Positions 1 through 5,329 of a stretch of 5,941 nt of DNA are shown piece by piece. The stretch's first letter is position 1. The number at the start of each line of letters is the position of its first letter. The translations under genes were made by a program, and so were the position numbers. The notes under the pieces were generated by a model, which was given only the letters and a program-made list of their open reading frames with translations, made no database searches and was not told the origin of the DNA. This stretch comes from Lachnospiraceae bacterium (lineage in GTDB: Bacteria; Bacillota; Clostridia; Lachnospirales; Lachnospiraceae), in contig CAAGRP010000256.1 of assembly GCA_900772685.1 (NCBI GenBank), positions 1 through 5,941 of the forward strand, written 5' to 3'.

Positions 1-70
1 ATAAATGACGGTGGAAAACCATAGCAATTTATGATAATATACTTATACAATTATTATGGCAGACAAATAA

Positions 71-76
71 TATAAT
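71..76 (+). promoter_or_regulatory. Possible -10 box upstream of the lipoprotein gene
   Basis: The first 164 bases are AT-rich and hold no convincing gene. They contain an exact TATAAT hexamer about 90 bases before the lipoprotein start. No good -35 element lies 16-18 bases upstream of it (the 17-base position reads CAATTA), and no TG extends it, so the match may be chance in AT-rich DNA. A second weak option is TATAAC at 131-136, which would give a short leader. The promoter must lie somewhere in this stretch if the gene is not read from an upstream unit outside the window. Confidence 0.22.
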
Positions 77-164
77 GATTTGCTGCTGAAAACTATTCTA
101 TTTATTTAGAAAAGCGACCGGTTGGCATTATATAACTGAGTCAAAGGAAGAAGGAGGCGGTAAT

Positions 165-785
165 ATGAAAAAGAGACTACTTACACTGGCAGCCGTGGCA
201 GTTATCGCGTTGAGCTTTACCGCATGCGGCGGAGGAAATGCACCTGACAACAAAGACAGCTCCGGAAGCACATCAGCATCAAGCGGTGGAGAACAGAGCG
301 CCGGCGCACAGGAGTATGATGTAGGTGATTTTACCGTAATGGTTCCCGAAAAATGGTTTATAGCACCTCAGAGAGATCTTTTCGGAGATGAGGATGAAGA
401 CGGAAACAAGCCGGTACTCACAAACTATATCGGACTTATCAAGGACGGAACATCTGAGTACGATGCATGGAATAAGCCGACTGTCTATATCAAGTATTTT
501 AATGACAGTAATGCGGAGTATCAGGCTGAGCTCGTAAAGATGGCTTATGATGAGACCGAGCAGATCGAATGTGTCTTAGATGACGGAACAGAGTGCATTG
601 CATATGAAGCACTCTACAAGCCGGTGACCGATGCCGGAACAGAGAGTACATATTACTTTATATATATACCGACAGGAGATGAGTCCTGCCTGCAGGTGAA
701 TTTCCCTAAGGATATGGACGGTGTCGGACTTGACATCAAGGATGCCGATGTTCAGACGATCCTTAACGGAATAACGCTCGGATAA
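165..785 (+). CDS. Secreted lipoprotein of unknown function
   Basis: A 206-residue protein with a classic lipoprotein signal. It has a basic N-terminus (KKR, residues 2-4), a hydrophobic core at about 5-18, and a lipobox-like FTA-Cys ending at Cys21, where signal peptidase II would cut and lipid would be attached. Residues 22-49 form a Gly/Ser-rich tether; residues 50-206 form an acidic globular domain that begins with the pattern YDVGDFTVMVPEKW. A dense acidic stretch (DEDEDG, 75-80) could bind a cation, but this is a guess. Inferred location is the outer face of the cytoplasmic membrane. The start is set by AGGAGG at 152-157, seven bases before the ATG. I do not recognise the mature domain and assign no function. 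It seems to be a single-gene unit, since a terminator follows 38 bases after the stop and no partner gene is adjacent. Phe at lipobox -3 is less usual than Leu but tolerated. Confidence 0.88.
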   Translation: MKKRLLTLAAVAVIALSFTACGGGNAPDNKDSSGSTSASSGGEQSAGAQEYDVGDFTVMVPEKWFIAPQRDLFGDEDEDGNKPVLTNYIGLIKDGTSEYDAWNKPTVYIKYFNDSNAEYQAELVKMAYDETEQIECVLDDGTECIAYEALYKPVTDAGTESTYYFIYIPTGDESCLQVNFPKDMDGVGLDIKDADVQTILNGITLG

Positions 786-823
786 GATCCGAAGAATTGT
801 ATTGATGAATAAATATGCATTGA

Positions 824-847
824 GGCTGCCGCAGGGCAGCCTTTTTT
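824..847 (+). terminator. Intrinsic terminator of the lipoprotein gene
   Basis: A 7-bp GC-rich stem, GGCTGCC (824-830) with GGCAGCC (835-841), closes a four-base loop (GCAG) and is followed at once by six T residues (842-847). It lies 38 bases after the lipoprotein stop. This is a textbook Rho-independent terminator and separates the lipoprotein gene from what follows. Confidence 0.9.
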
Positions 848-906
848 GCACAGGTTTTATGCAGAAAATATATTCATATTTACACAAAAACAGTATCTTA
901 TATACA
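846..906 (+). promoter_or_regulatory. Candidate promoter region for the membrane-protein unit
   Basis: Because a terminator ends at 847, the next gene needs its own promoter here. Two overlapping candidates are visible. One is TTGCAC (846-851), a 17-base spacer and TATATT (869-874), predicting a transcript start near 881. The other is TTTACA (879-884), a 16-base spacer and TATACA (901-906), predicting a start near 913, right at the Shine-Dalgarno of the 10-codon frame. The first has the better -10 and the second the better -35; the sequence alone cannot choose between them. Confidence 0.35.
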
Positions 907-926
907 AAAAGCAGGAGGAAAAAACG

Positions 927-959
927 ATGAGTAAGCTTGGAGCTAAAAAGAAAAAGTGA
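927..959 (+). CDS. Possible 10-residue basic peptide (leader peptide or gene remnant)
   Basis: An ATG at 927 opens a ten-codon frame, MSKLGAKKKK, ending in TGA. A perfect AGGAGG lies at 913-918 with an 8-base gap, as good a ribosome site as any in the window. The peptide is strongly basic, with four Lys at the C-terminus. It lies in the leader of the membrane-protein gene, 130 bases before that start. Options are a translated leader peptide, a true microprotein, or the first codons of a decayed gene: skipping T957 continues in another frame as EVQFFYVSSPLK. No Trp, Cys or repeated rare codons suggest classical attenuation, and no terminator hairpin lies between it and 1090. I do not recognise it in any family. 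Confidence 0.4.
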   Translation: MSKLGAKKKK

Positions 960-1057
960 AGTGCAGTTCTTTTACGTAAGTAGTCCTTTAAAATCTTGCC
1001 GGAAAAGGGTATGATGTATTTGGAGCATATCGGGATGAATTTAAGGAGTGGCAATTA

Positions 1058-1138
1058 ATGCCCAAAATTATAGTTGAAGGGGTGTTTGCATGGGGAAAAA
1101 GGTCAGGAGTTTTAAAGAAGCCTTCGGGAAGCGTATAA
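1058..1138 (+). CDS. Possible 26-codon upstream frame overlapping the membrane-protein start
   Basis: An ATG at 1058 with AAGGAG at 1043-1048 (nine-base gap) opens a 26-codon frame starting MPKIIVEGVFAWGK and ending in TAA at 1136-1138. It overlaps the first 49 bases of the membrane-protein gene in a different frame. The membrane protein has its own site (AAGGGG, 1077-1082) inside this frame. If translated, the upstream frame would compete with or couple to translation of the downstream gene. The frame is open back to 992, and the non-ATG part (including GYDVFGAYRDEFKEW) looks protein-like, so it may instead be the tail of a decayed gene. Evidence is only the ribosome site and open frame. Confidence 0.22.
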   Translation: MPKIIVEGVFAWGKRSGVLKKPSGSV

Positions 1139-1902
1139 GGCGGAACAGGAGAGCGTTTATAACATATTCGATCCTTCGGGGTTTTATAATACTTACGCTT
1201 ATAAGATGCATACTTCAAAGAAATTATGAGAGTGCGGCACTTTGTATCCTTTCTCTTATACTGTTTATCATCCCTGTTTTCATGGAGGAGAAGTTCCATA
1301 TAGAGATACCCCCTATGTTTCAGATAAGCATATATATGTTTATATATGCGGCTGAGATATTGGGTGAGATCAATAACTTCTATACAAAGATACCGGGCTG
1401 GGATACGATGCTGCATACCTTCAACGGCTTTTTGTGTGCGGCGGTCGGTCTGTCTTTGGTAGATCTTCTTAATAAGAGCAGCAGTAAGATAAATCTGTCA
1501 CCGCTGTATCTGGCAATAGTGGCATTCTGCTTTTCGATGACTATAGGTGTTTTGTGGGAGTTCTTCGAGTTTGCAAATGATGTGTTTTTCTGCGTAGATA
1601 TGCAGAAGGATTTTATTATACCGTATTTCGGTTCGGTCACGCTCGACCCCACTAATTCGCAGATACCTATAAAGGTTACGGATATCACGCGGACTATCAT
1701 AGAGACCGGAAGCGGACAGCAGTATATAATAAACGGCGGTTATCTTGACATAGGGATAATCGATACGATGAAGGATCTGTTTGTCAATTTTATCGGTGCG
1801 GTGACCTTCAGCGTGATCGGATATCTGCATGCAAAGAAGAAGCCGGCAAGGTCTATAACGGATGACTTTAGATTGACGAAGGAAGAGAAAAAGACCGAAT
1901 AA
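1090..1902 (+). CDS. Polytopic membrane protein, DUF2238/YjdF-like
   Basis: A 270-residue protein with a strongly basic N-terminus (residues 3-21) and about six hydrophobic segments, near residues 24-42, 48-65, 75-95, 108-128, 138-158 and 228-247, followed by a charged tail (248-270). Motifs recall the DUF2238/YjdF group of bacterial inner-membrane proteins: WDTxLH (104-109) before segment 4, WEFFE (156-160) at the end of segment 5, and DTxKDxxxNxxG (225-236) at the start of segment 6. Conserved Asp, His, Glu and Asn at membrane edges suggest a shared site, but no activity can be assigned; I make the family match from memory of motif layout. Unusually, about 65 residues (161-227) separate segments 5 and 6, a polar region rich in Ile and Thr. 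The start at 1090 is supported by AAGGGG at 1077-1082, seven bases before ATG. It appears monocistronic, bounded by terminators at 824-847 and 1925-1955. Confidence 0.8.
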   Translation: MGKKVRSFKEAFGKRIRRNRRAFITYSILRGFIILTLIRCILQRNYESAALCILSLILFIIPVFMEEKFHIEIPPMFQISIYMFIYAAEILGEINNFYTKIPGWDTMLHTFNGFLCAAVGLSLVDLLNKSSSKINLSPLYLAIVAFCFSMTIGVLWEFFEFANDVFFCVDMQKDFIIPYFGSVTLDPTNSQIPIKVTDITRTIIETGSGQQYIINGGYLDIGIIDTMKDLFVNFIGAVTFSVIGYLHAKKKPARSITDDFRLTKEEKKTE

Positions 1903-1924
1903 TATAATTTCACAGTGTGAGCTT

Positions 1925-1955
1925 AAAAAATCCTACAATTTTTGTAGGATTTTTT
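1925..1955 (+). terminator. Perfect A/T-flanked hairpin: terminator, possibly also an operator
   Basis: A perfect 14-bp inverted repeat, with left arm 1925-1938 (AAAAAATCCTACAA), loop TTT and right arm 1942-1955, ends in six T residues. It lies 22 bases after the membrane-protein stop, so it reads as an intrinsic terminator for that gene. The A-run on the left makes it potentially active in both directions, although no gene runs leftward here. It ends one base before the -35 box of the regulator promoter. Its core, TCCTAC and GTAGGA half-sites seven bases apart, has the size and symmetry expected of an Rrf2-family operator, so a double role is possible. Confidence 0.82.
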
Positions 1956-1956
1956 A

Positions 1957-1985
1957 TTGACAACAAAAATCGCTAATGATATTAT
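1957..1985 (+). promoter_or_regulatory. Sigma-A promoter of the iscR-nifS-nifU-mnmA operon
   Basis: TTGACA (1957-1962, consensus -35), a 17-base spacer and TATTAT (1980-1985, five of six) form a near-ideal housekeeping promoter. It has an added TG at 1977-1978, giving an extended -10. The predicted transcript start is near 1992-1994, leaving a leader of about 58 bases before the regulator ATG at 2051. Such a strong promoter fits a gene set normally held down by its own repressor. No other convincing promoter or terminator was seen up to the window end, so the downstream genes are probably read from here. Confidence 0.85.
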
Positions 1986-1994
1986 GCTTCCGTA

Positions 1995-2045
1995 AATCCG
2001 AGCAAAGCACTCGGGATTAGCTGAGCCGCAGATGCGGCCGGGAGG
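1995..2045 (+). promoter_or_regulatory. Structured 5' leader of the regulator gene with Shine-Dalgarno
   Basis: The predicted leader can form two consecutive hairpins. The first pairs AATCCGAG (1995-2002) with CTCGGGATT (2010-2018) with one bulged G and a seven-base loop. The second pairs GCCGC (2025-2029) with GCGGC (2034-2038) around AGAT. The second ends two bases before the GGGAGG ribosome site (2040-2045, five bases before ATG 2051). No T-run follows either stem, so they are not terminators. They may protect the RNA end or tune translation; no known riboswitch or T-box element is recognised. Confidence 0.45.
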
Positions 2046-2050
2046 CAAAA

Positions 2051-2518
2051 ATGAAATTATCAACCAAGGGAAGATACGGACTGAGAGCCCTTATCGATCT
2101 GGCGGTAAACTCCGAAAACGAGGCAGTATGTATTCAGAGCATCGCACAGAGACAGGGGATATCGGAAAACTACCTTGAGCAGCTTATGAGGCTGCTGAAA
2201 AAGGCAAATATCATAAATTCAGTAAGAGGTGCCGGCGGAGGATACGTTCTTGCAAGGGATCCTAAGGAGATCTCGGTAGGAGATGTGTTAAGGGCGCTTG
2301 AGGGCAGCCTGACACCGGTGTCGTGCGGAGCCATAAGCGGAGAAGGCGAGTGCGACGGAGCGGACAGCTGCGTTACAAAATTTGTCTGGAAACGGATGAA
2401 CGATGCGATAACCGATGCCGTGGACGGCATAATGCTGAGCGAGCTTGCGGATGAAAGCCGCAAAAAATGTGAAAGCGCAAATGACATACACCCGTGTGTG
2501 TGTGAACAAAAGCAGTGA
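2051..2518 (+). CDS. iscR: Rrf2-family transcriptional regulator, IscR-like
   Basis: A 155-residue Rrf2-family DNA-binding protein. The N-terminus MKLSTKGRYGLRALIDLA is the family signature, and the winged helix-turn-helix spans about residues 25-70, with recognition helix around SENYLEQLMRLLKKA (38-52) and wing RGAGGGYVL (59-67). IscR proteins hold an Fe-S cluster through three Cys plus a His after the dimer helix. Here Cys92, Cys101 and Cys107 fit that region, with spacing C-x8-C-x5-C rather than the E. coli C-x5-C-x5-C, and no His sits three residues after the last Cys. The C-terminal tail adds Cys140, Cys149 and Cys151 (HPCVC). The alternative is a CymR-type cysteine regulator, as Bacillus places cymR before a cysteine desulfurase and mnmA; the three central Cys favour IscR. 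First gene of the operon, probably autoregulating it; 25 bases separate it from nifS. Confidence 0.9.
   Translation: MKLSTKGRYGLRALIDLAVNSENEAVCIQSIAQRQGISENYLEQLMRLLKKANIINSVRGAGGGYVLARDPKEISVGDVLRALEGSLTPVSCGAISGEGECDGADSCVTKFVWKRMNDAITDAVDGIMLSELADESRKKCESANDIHPCVCEQKQ
2494..2504. repeat. Short GT dinucleotide run in the regulator 3' end
   Basis: Five GT units plus a G lie in the codons for the Cys149-Val150-Cys151 tail of the regulator. Loss of one GT would end the protein after HPCV; gain of one would extend it by several residues. The tract is short, so slippage would be rare; it is noted because it determines whether the last cysteine is present. Confidence 0.5.
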
Positions 2519-2543
2519 CAGTAATAGATAGGAGAGAAGCAAG

Positions 2544-3743
2544 ATGATTTATCTGGATAATGCAGCTACAACAAGAACAGCACCCGAGGTAGTGGAGGCT
2601 ATGCTTCCGTATTTTTCTGAATTATACGGAAATCCTTCGAGTATATATTCGATCGCACAGAAAAGCAAAGAGGCGATAACAAAGGGACGTGAGCAGATCG
2701 CGGCTGTACTTGGCACAAATCCTGAAAATATATATTTTACAGCAGGCGGAAGCGAGTCCGATAACTGGGCTTTGAAGGCAACATTTGATGCGTTTAAATC
2801 AAAGGGAAACCATATAATCACTACAAAGATCGAGCATCATGCAATACTTCACACCTGCGAATATCTTGAAAAACAGGGTGCAAGGATAACATATTTAAAT
2901 GTAGATAAAAACGGTGTCGTTGATCTTGAGGAGCTTAAGGCTGCGATCACACCCGAGACAATACTTATATCCGTAATGTTTGCAAACAATGAGATCGGAA
3001 CGATACAGCCTATAAAGGAGATCGGTAAGATCGCAAAGGAGCACAACATCCTTTTCCATACGGATGCGGTTCAGGCTTTCGGACAGGTTCCGATAAATGT
3101 AGATGAGCTCGGCGTTGATATGTTAAGCTCAAGCGGACACAAGATAAACGGACCAAAGGGAATCGGCTTCCTTTATATAAGAAAGGGAGTTAAGATAAGA
3201 TCATTTATACACGGCGGAGCCCAGGAGAGAAAAAGAAGAGCCGGAACGGAGAACGTACCGGGAATAGTCGGATACGGAAAAGCAGCCGAGATGGCAGCAT
3301 CTACGATGCCGGAGCGTACAGCAAAGGAGATCGAGCTCAGAGACTATATGATATCGAGGATATTAAAAGAGATACCTCTGTGCAGACTTAACGGAGATCC
3401 TGTAAAGAGACTTCCGAATAACGTAAACATCAGCTTTGAGTTTATCGAGGGTGAATCAATGCTTATCATGCTCGATATGAACGGAATATGTGCATCGAGC
3501 GGTTCGGCATGTACATCCGGATCACTTGACCCGTCACATGTGCTTCTTGCGATAGGACTGCCGCACGAAGTGGCACACGGCTCTTTGAGGCTTACACTCG
3601 GTGCGGACACAACGAAAGAGGATATTGATTTCACGGTTGATAAGATCAAGGAGATCGTCGCAAAATTAAGAAGCATGAGCCCTCTTTATGAGGATTACAA
3701 GGCGGGAAAGAGAAAATCGCTTATAGAATCGGGAAGCTTCTGA
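2544..3743 (+). CDS. nifS: Cysteine desulfurase NifS/IscS
   Basis: A 399-residue PLP-dependent class V aminotransferase-fold enzyme that converts L-cysteine to alanine and holds the sulfur as a persulfide for cluster assembly and tRNA thiolation in the cytoplasm. All key parts are visible: N-terminal YLDNAATT (3-10), AGGSESDN (67-74), the PLP-stacking His99 in EHHA, NNEIGT (148-153), Asp174 and Gln177 in HTDAVQ for the cofactor ring, Schiff-base Lys200 in SSGHKINGPKG, RRAGTEN (231-237), and catalytic Cys323 in SGSACTSGS. The extended flexible loop around Cys323 marks the group I (IscS/NifS) type rather than SufS. The C-terminus RSMSPLYEDY (376-385) matches the clostridial NifS style. Length is normal. 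AGGAGA (2530-2535) lies eight bases before the start. Second gene of the operon, ending in tandem TGA-TAA; it supplies sulfur to the two genes after it. Confidence 0.96.
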   Translation: MIYLDNAATTRTAPEVVEAMLPYFSELYGNPSSIYSIAQKSKEAITKGREQIAAVLGTNPENIYFTAGGSESDNWALKATFDAFKSKGNHIITTKIEHHAILHTCEYLEKQGARITYLNVDKNGVVDLEELKAAITPETILISVMFANNEIGTIQPIKEIGKIAKEHNILFHTDAVQAFGQVPINVDELGVDMLSSSGHKINGPKGIGFLYIRKGVKIRSFIHGGAQERKRRAGTENVPGIVGYGKAAEMAASTMPERTAKEIELRDYMISRILKEIPLCRLNGDPVKRLPNNVNISFEFIEGESMLIMLDMNGICASSGSACTSGSLDPSHVLLAIGLPHEVAHGSLRLTLGADTTKEDIDFTVDKIKEIVAKLRSMSPLYEDYKAGKRKSLIESGSF

Positions 3744-3787
3744 TAAACAAAAAAGATATTTACAGAGTAGAATAGGAGATAGAATTT

Positions 3788-4225
3788 ATGTACAGTGAAA
3801 AAGTTATGGATCATTTCCAGCATCCGAGAAATGTCGGTGAAATAGAAAATGCAAGCGGCGTGGGAACAGTAGGAAACGCTAAATGCGGAGATATAATGAG
3901 AATGTACCTTGATATAGATGACAACGGTATAATACAGGACTGTAAGTTCAAGACCTTCGGCTGCGGTGCTGCGGTTGCAACAAGCAGTATGGCTACAGAG
4001 CTTGTAAAGGGTAAAACTATACAGCAGGCACTCGAGGTTACGAACAAGGCCGTTATGGAGGCTCTTGACGGACTTCCTCCCGTAAAGGTTCATTGCTCTC
4101 TTCTTGCCGAGGAGGCAATACATGCGGCACTCTGGGATTATGCCGAGAAGCACGGAATAAAGATAGAAGGTCTTTCAAAGCCTAAGAATGATATAAGCGA
4201 AGGGCTTGAGGAAGAGGATTATTAA
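3788..4225 (+). CDS. nifU: Fe-S cluster scaffold NifU/IscU (clostridial type)
   Basis: A 145-residue IscU/NifU N-terminal-domain scaffold on which iron and NifS-derived sulfur are built into [2Fe-2S] or [4Fe-4S] clusters. It has the three ligand cysteines Cys33 (NAKCGD, with the exchange-promoting Asp35), Cys59 (FGCGAA) and Cys103, plus His102 beside it. An extra Cys52 is not a family ligand. LPPVK (96-100) matches the segment which in E. coli IscU is bound by the HscA chaperone. It is not a SufU: the layout and LPPVK are of the IscU kind, although many Firmicutes use SufU. It lacks the ferredoxin-like and Nfu domains of full-length NifU. An acidic tail (about 126-145, ending GLEEEDY) extends past the usual domain. 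AGGAGAT at 3774-3780 supports the ATG. It lies 44 bases after nifS with no terminator between, and its stop overlaps the mnmA start. Confidence 0.95.
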   Translation: MYSEKVMDHFQHPRNVGEIENASGVGTVGNAKCGDIMRMYLDIDDNGIIQDCKFKTFGCGAAVATSSMATELVKGKTIQQALEVTNKAVMEALDGLPPVKVHCSLLAEEAIHAALWDYAEKHGIKIEGLSKPKNDISEGLEEEDY

Positions 4226-5298
4226 TGCCAAAAAAGGTTGTAGTAGGAATGTCGGGCGGAGTTGATTCTTCCGTCGCGGCATTTCTTTTGAAAAAAGCAG
4301 GATACGATGTTGTCGGAGTCACGATGCAGATATGGCAGGATGAGGATGAGTTCAGGCTTGAGGCAGAAGGCGGATGCTGCGGTTTGAGCGCTGTAGAGGA
4401 TGCCAGAAGGGTTGCTCAGGTCATAGGGATACCTTATTATGTGATGAATTTCAAGGACGTGTTCAAAGAAAAGGTAATGGACTATTTTGCGGATGAATAT
4501 CTTCATGCAAGGACGCCAAATCCGTGTATTGCATGCAATCGCTTCGTGAAATGGGAGGCACTGCTTAAAAGGAGCCTGGATATCGGGGCTGATTATATCG
4601 CGACAGGGCATTATGCAAGAGTGAAAAAGCTTGAAAACGGAAGGTTTGCAATCTGCAATTCCGAAACAGCCGAAAAGGATCAGACCTATGCCCTGTATGC
4701 TCTTACCCAGGAGCAGCTTGCGCATACACTGATGCCGGTCGGGGAATATACCAAGCCCGAGATACGGCAGATAGCCAAAGAGGCGGGACTTCCGGTCGCA
4801 TCAAAGGCTGACAGCCAGGAAATATGCTTCGTACCGGACAATGATTATGCCGGATTCATAAAGGATTATACAGGTGTAAGCATGCCGGAGGGAAATTTTG
4901 TTTCGGCGTCGGGAGAGGTGCTGGGACGGCACAAAGGACTTTGCAATTATACCATAGGTCAGAGAAGAGGACTTAATCTTCCTATGGGACGCAGGGTTTT
5001 TGTAAAGGCACTTAATACCGAAACAAACGAGGTGGTTATCGCCGAAAACGAGGATATGTTTACAAAAGAGGTTAAGATGAACGATATCTGCTATATGGGA
5101 ATCGAAAACCTCACAGACGGTGAAGAGTTTAAAGGAAAGATCAGATACGGTCACAAGGGCGAAATGTGTACGGCTGTAAGGACCGGGGAAGATGAGATAA
5201 CATGTACCTTTAAAGAACCCGTAAGAGCCGCAACTCCGGGTCAGGCCATGGTGCTCTACAGAGATGAGTATATTGCACTCGGAGGAACGATCATATAA
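4225..5298 (+). CDS. mnmA: tRNA-specific 2-thiouridylase MnmA
   Basis: A 357-residue, full-length MnmA (TrmU). It adenylates U34 of tRNA Lys, Glu and Gln and replaces the 2-oxygen with sulfur, which supports decoding of purine-ending codons. The ATP PP-loop SGGVDSS is at 10-16; GCCGLSAVEDARRVA follows at 50-64; NPCIACN (99-105) and DSQEICFVPD (196-205) hold the active-site cysteines; GQRRGL (245-250) lies in the central domain and a beta-barrel C-terminal domain follows from about 280. By alignment from memory, Cys104 and Cys201 match E. coli Cys102 and Cys199, while E. coli Asp99 is Cys101 here. The gene starts within the nifU stop (TAATG), with AGAGGA at 4213-4218 inside nifU, so translation is probably coupled. 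It ends with three in-frame stops (TAA TAA TAG). Position next to nifS suggests direct sulfur supply. Confidence 0.96.
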   Translation: MPKKVVVGMSGGVDSSVAAFLLKKAGYDVVGVTMQIWQDEDEFRLEAEGGCCGLSAVEDARRVAQVIGIPYYVMNFKDVFKEKVMDYFADEYLHARTPNPCIACNRFVKWEALLKRSLDIGADYIATGHYARVKKLENGRFAICNSETAEKDQTYALYALTQEQLAHTLMPVGEYTKPEIRQIAKEAGLPVASKADSQEICFVPDNDYAGFIKDYTGVSMPEGNFVSASGEVLGRHKGLCNYTIGQRRGLNLPMGRRVFVKALNTETNEVVIAENEDMFTKEVKMNDICYMGIENLTDGEEFKGKIRYGHKGEMCTAVRTGEDEITCTFKEPVRAATPGQAMVLYRDEYIALGGTII

Positions 5299-5329
5299 TA
5301 ATAGAAGAAACAGCATTCGGGAGACGGAT

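Noticed and set aside
786..1089. tRNA or other structured RNA gene in the gap
   Set aside because: No cloverleaf, TTCGA-type T-arm or other known RNA signature was seen; the only strong fold is the terminator at 824-847.
988..1416. Open frame on the - strand through the leader and the membrane-protein gene
   Set aside because: It overlaps a gene with clear membrane segments and family-like motifs; the - strand protein is rich in Tyr, Arg and Pro with no domain.
1992..2050. T-box or SAM/cysteine riboswitch upstream of the sulfur operon
   Set aside because: The leader is only about 58 bases with two small stems, no terminator T-run and no recognised core motif; it is too short for these classes.
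2051..2518. Calling the regulator CymR
   Set aside because: Gene order resembles the Bacillus cymR cluster, but CymR lacks the three central cysteines that are present here, so IscR-like is the better call, with some doubt left.
3695..4153. Long open frame on the - strand opposite nifU (152 codons)
   Set aside because: It lies antisense to a gene with every expected NifU ligand and motif, its translation has no recognisable features, and no other evidence supports leftward coding here.
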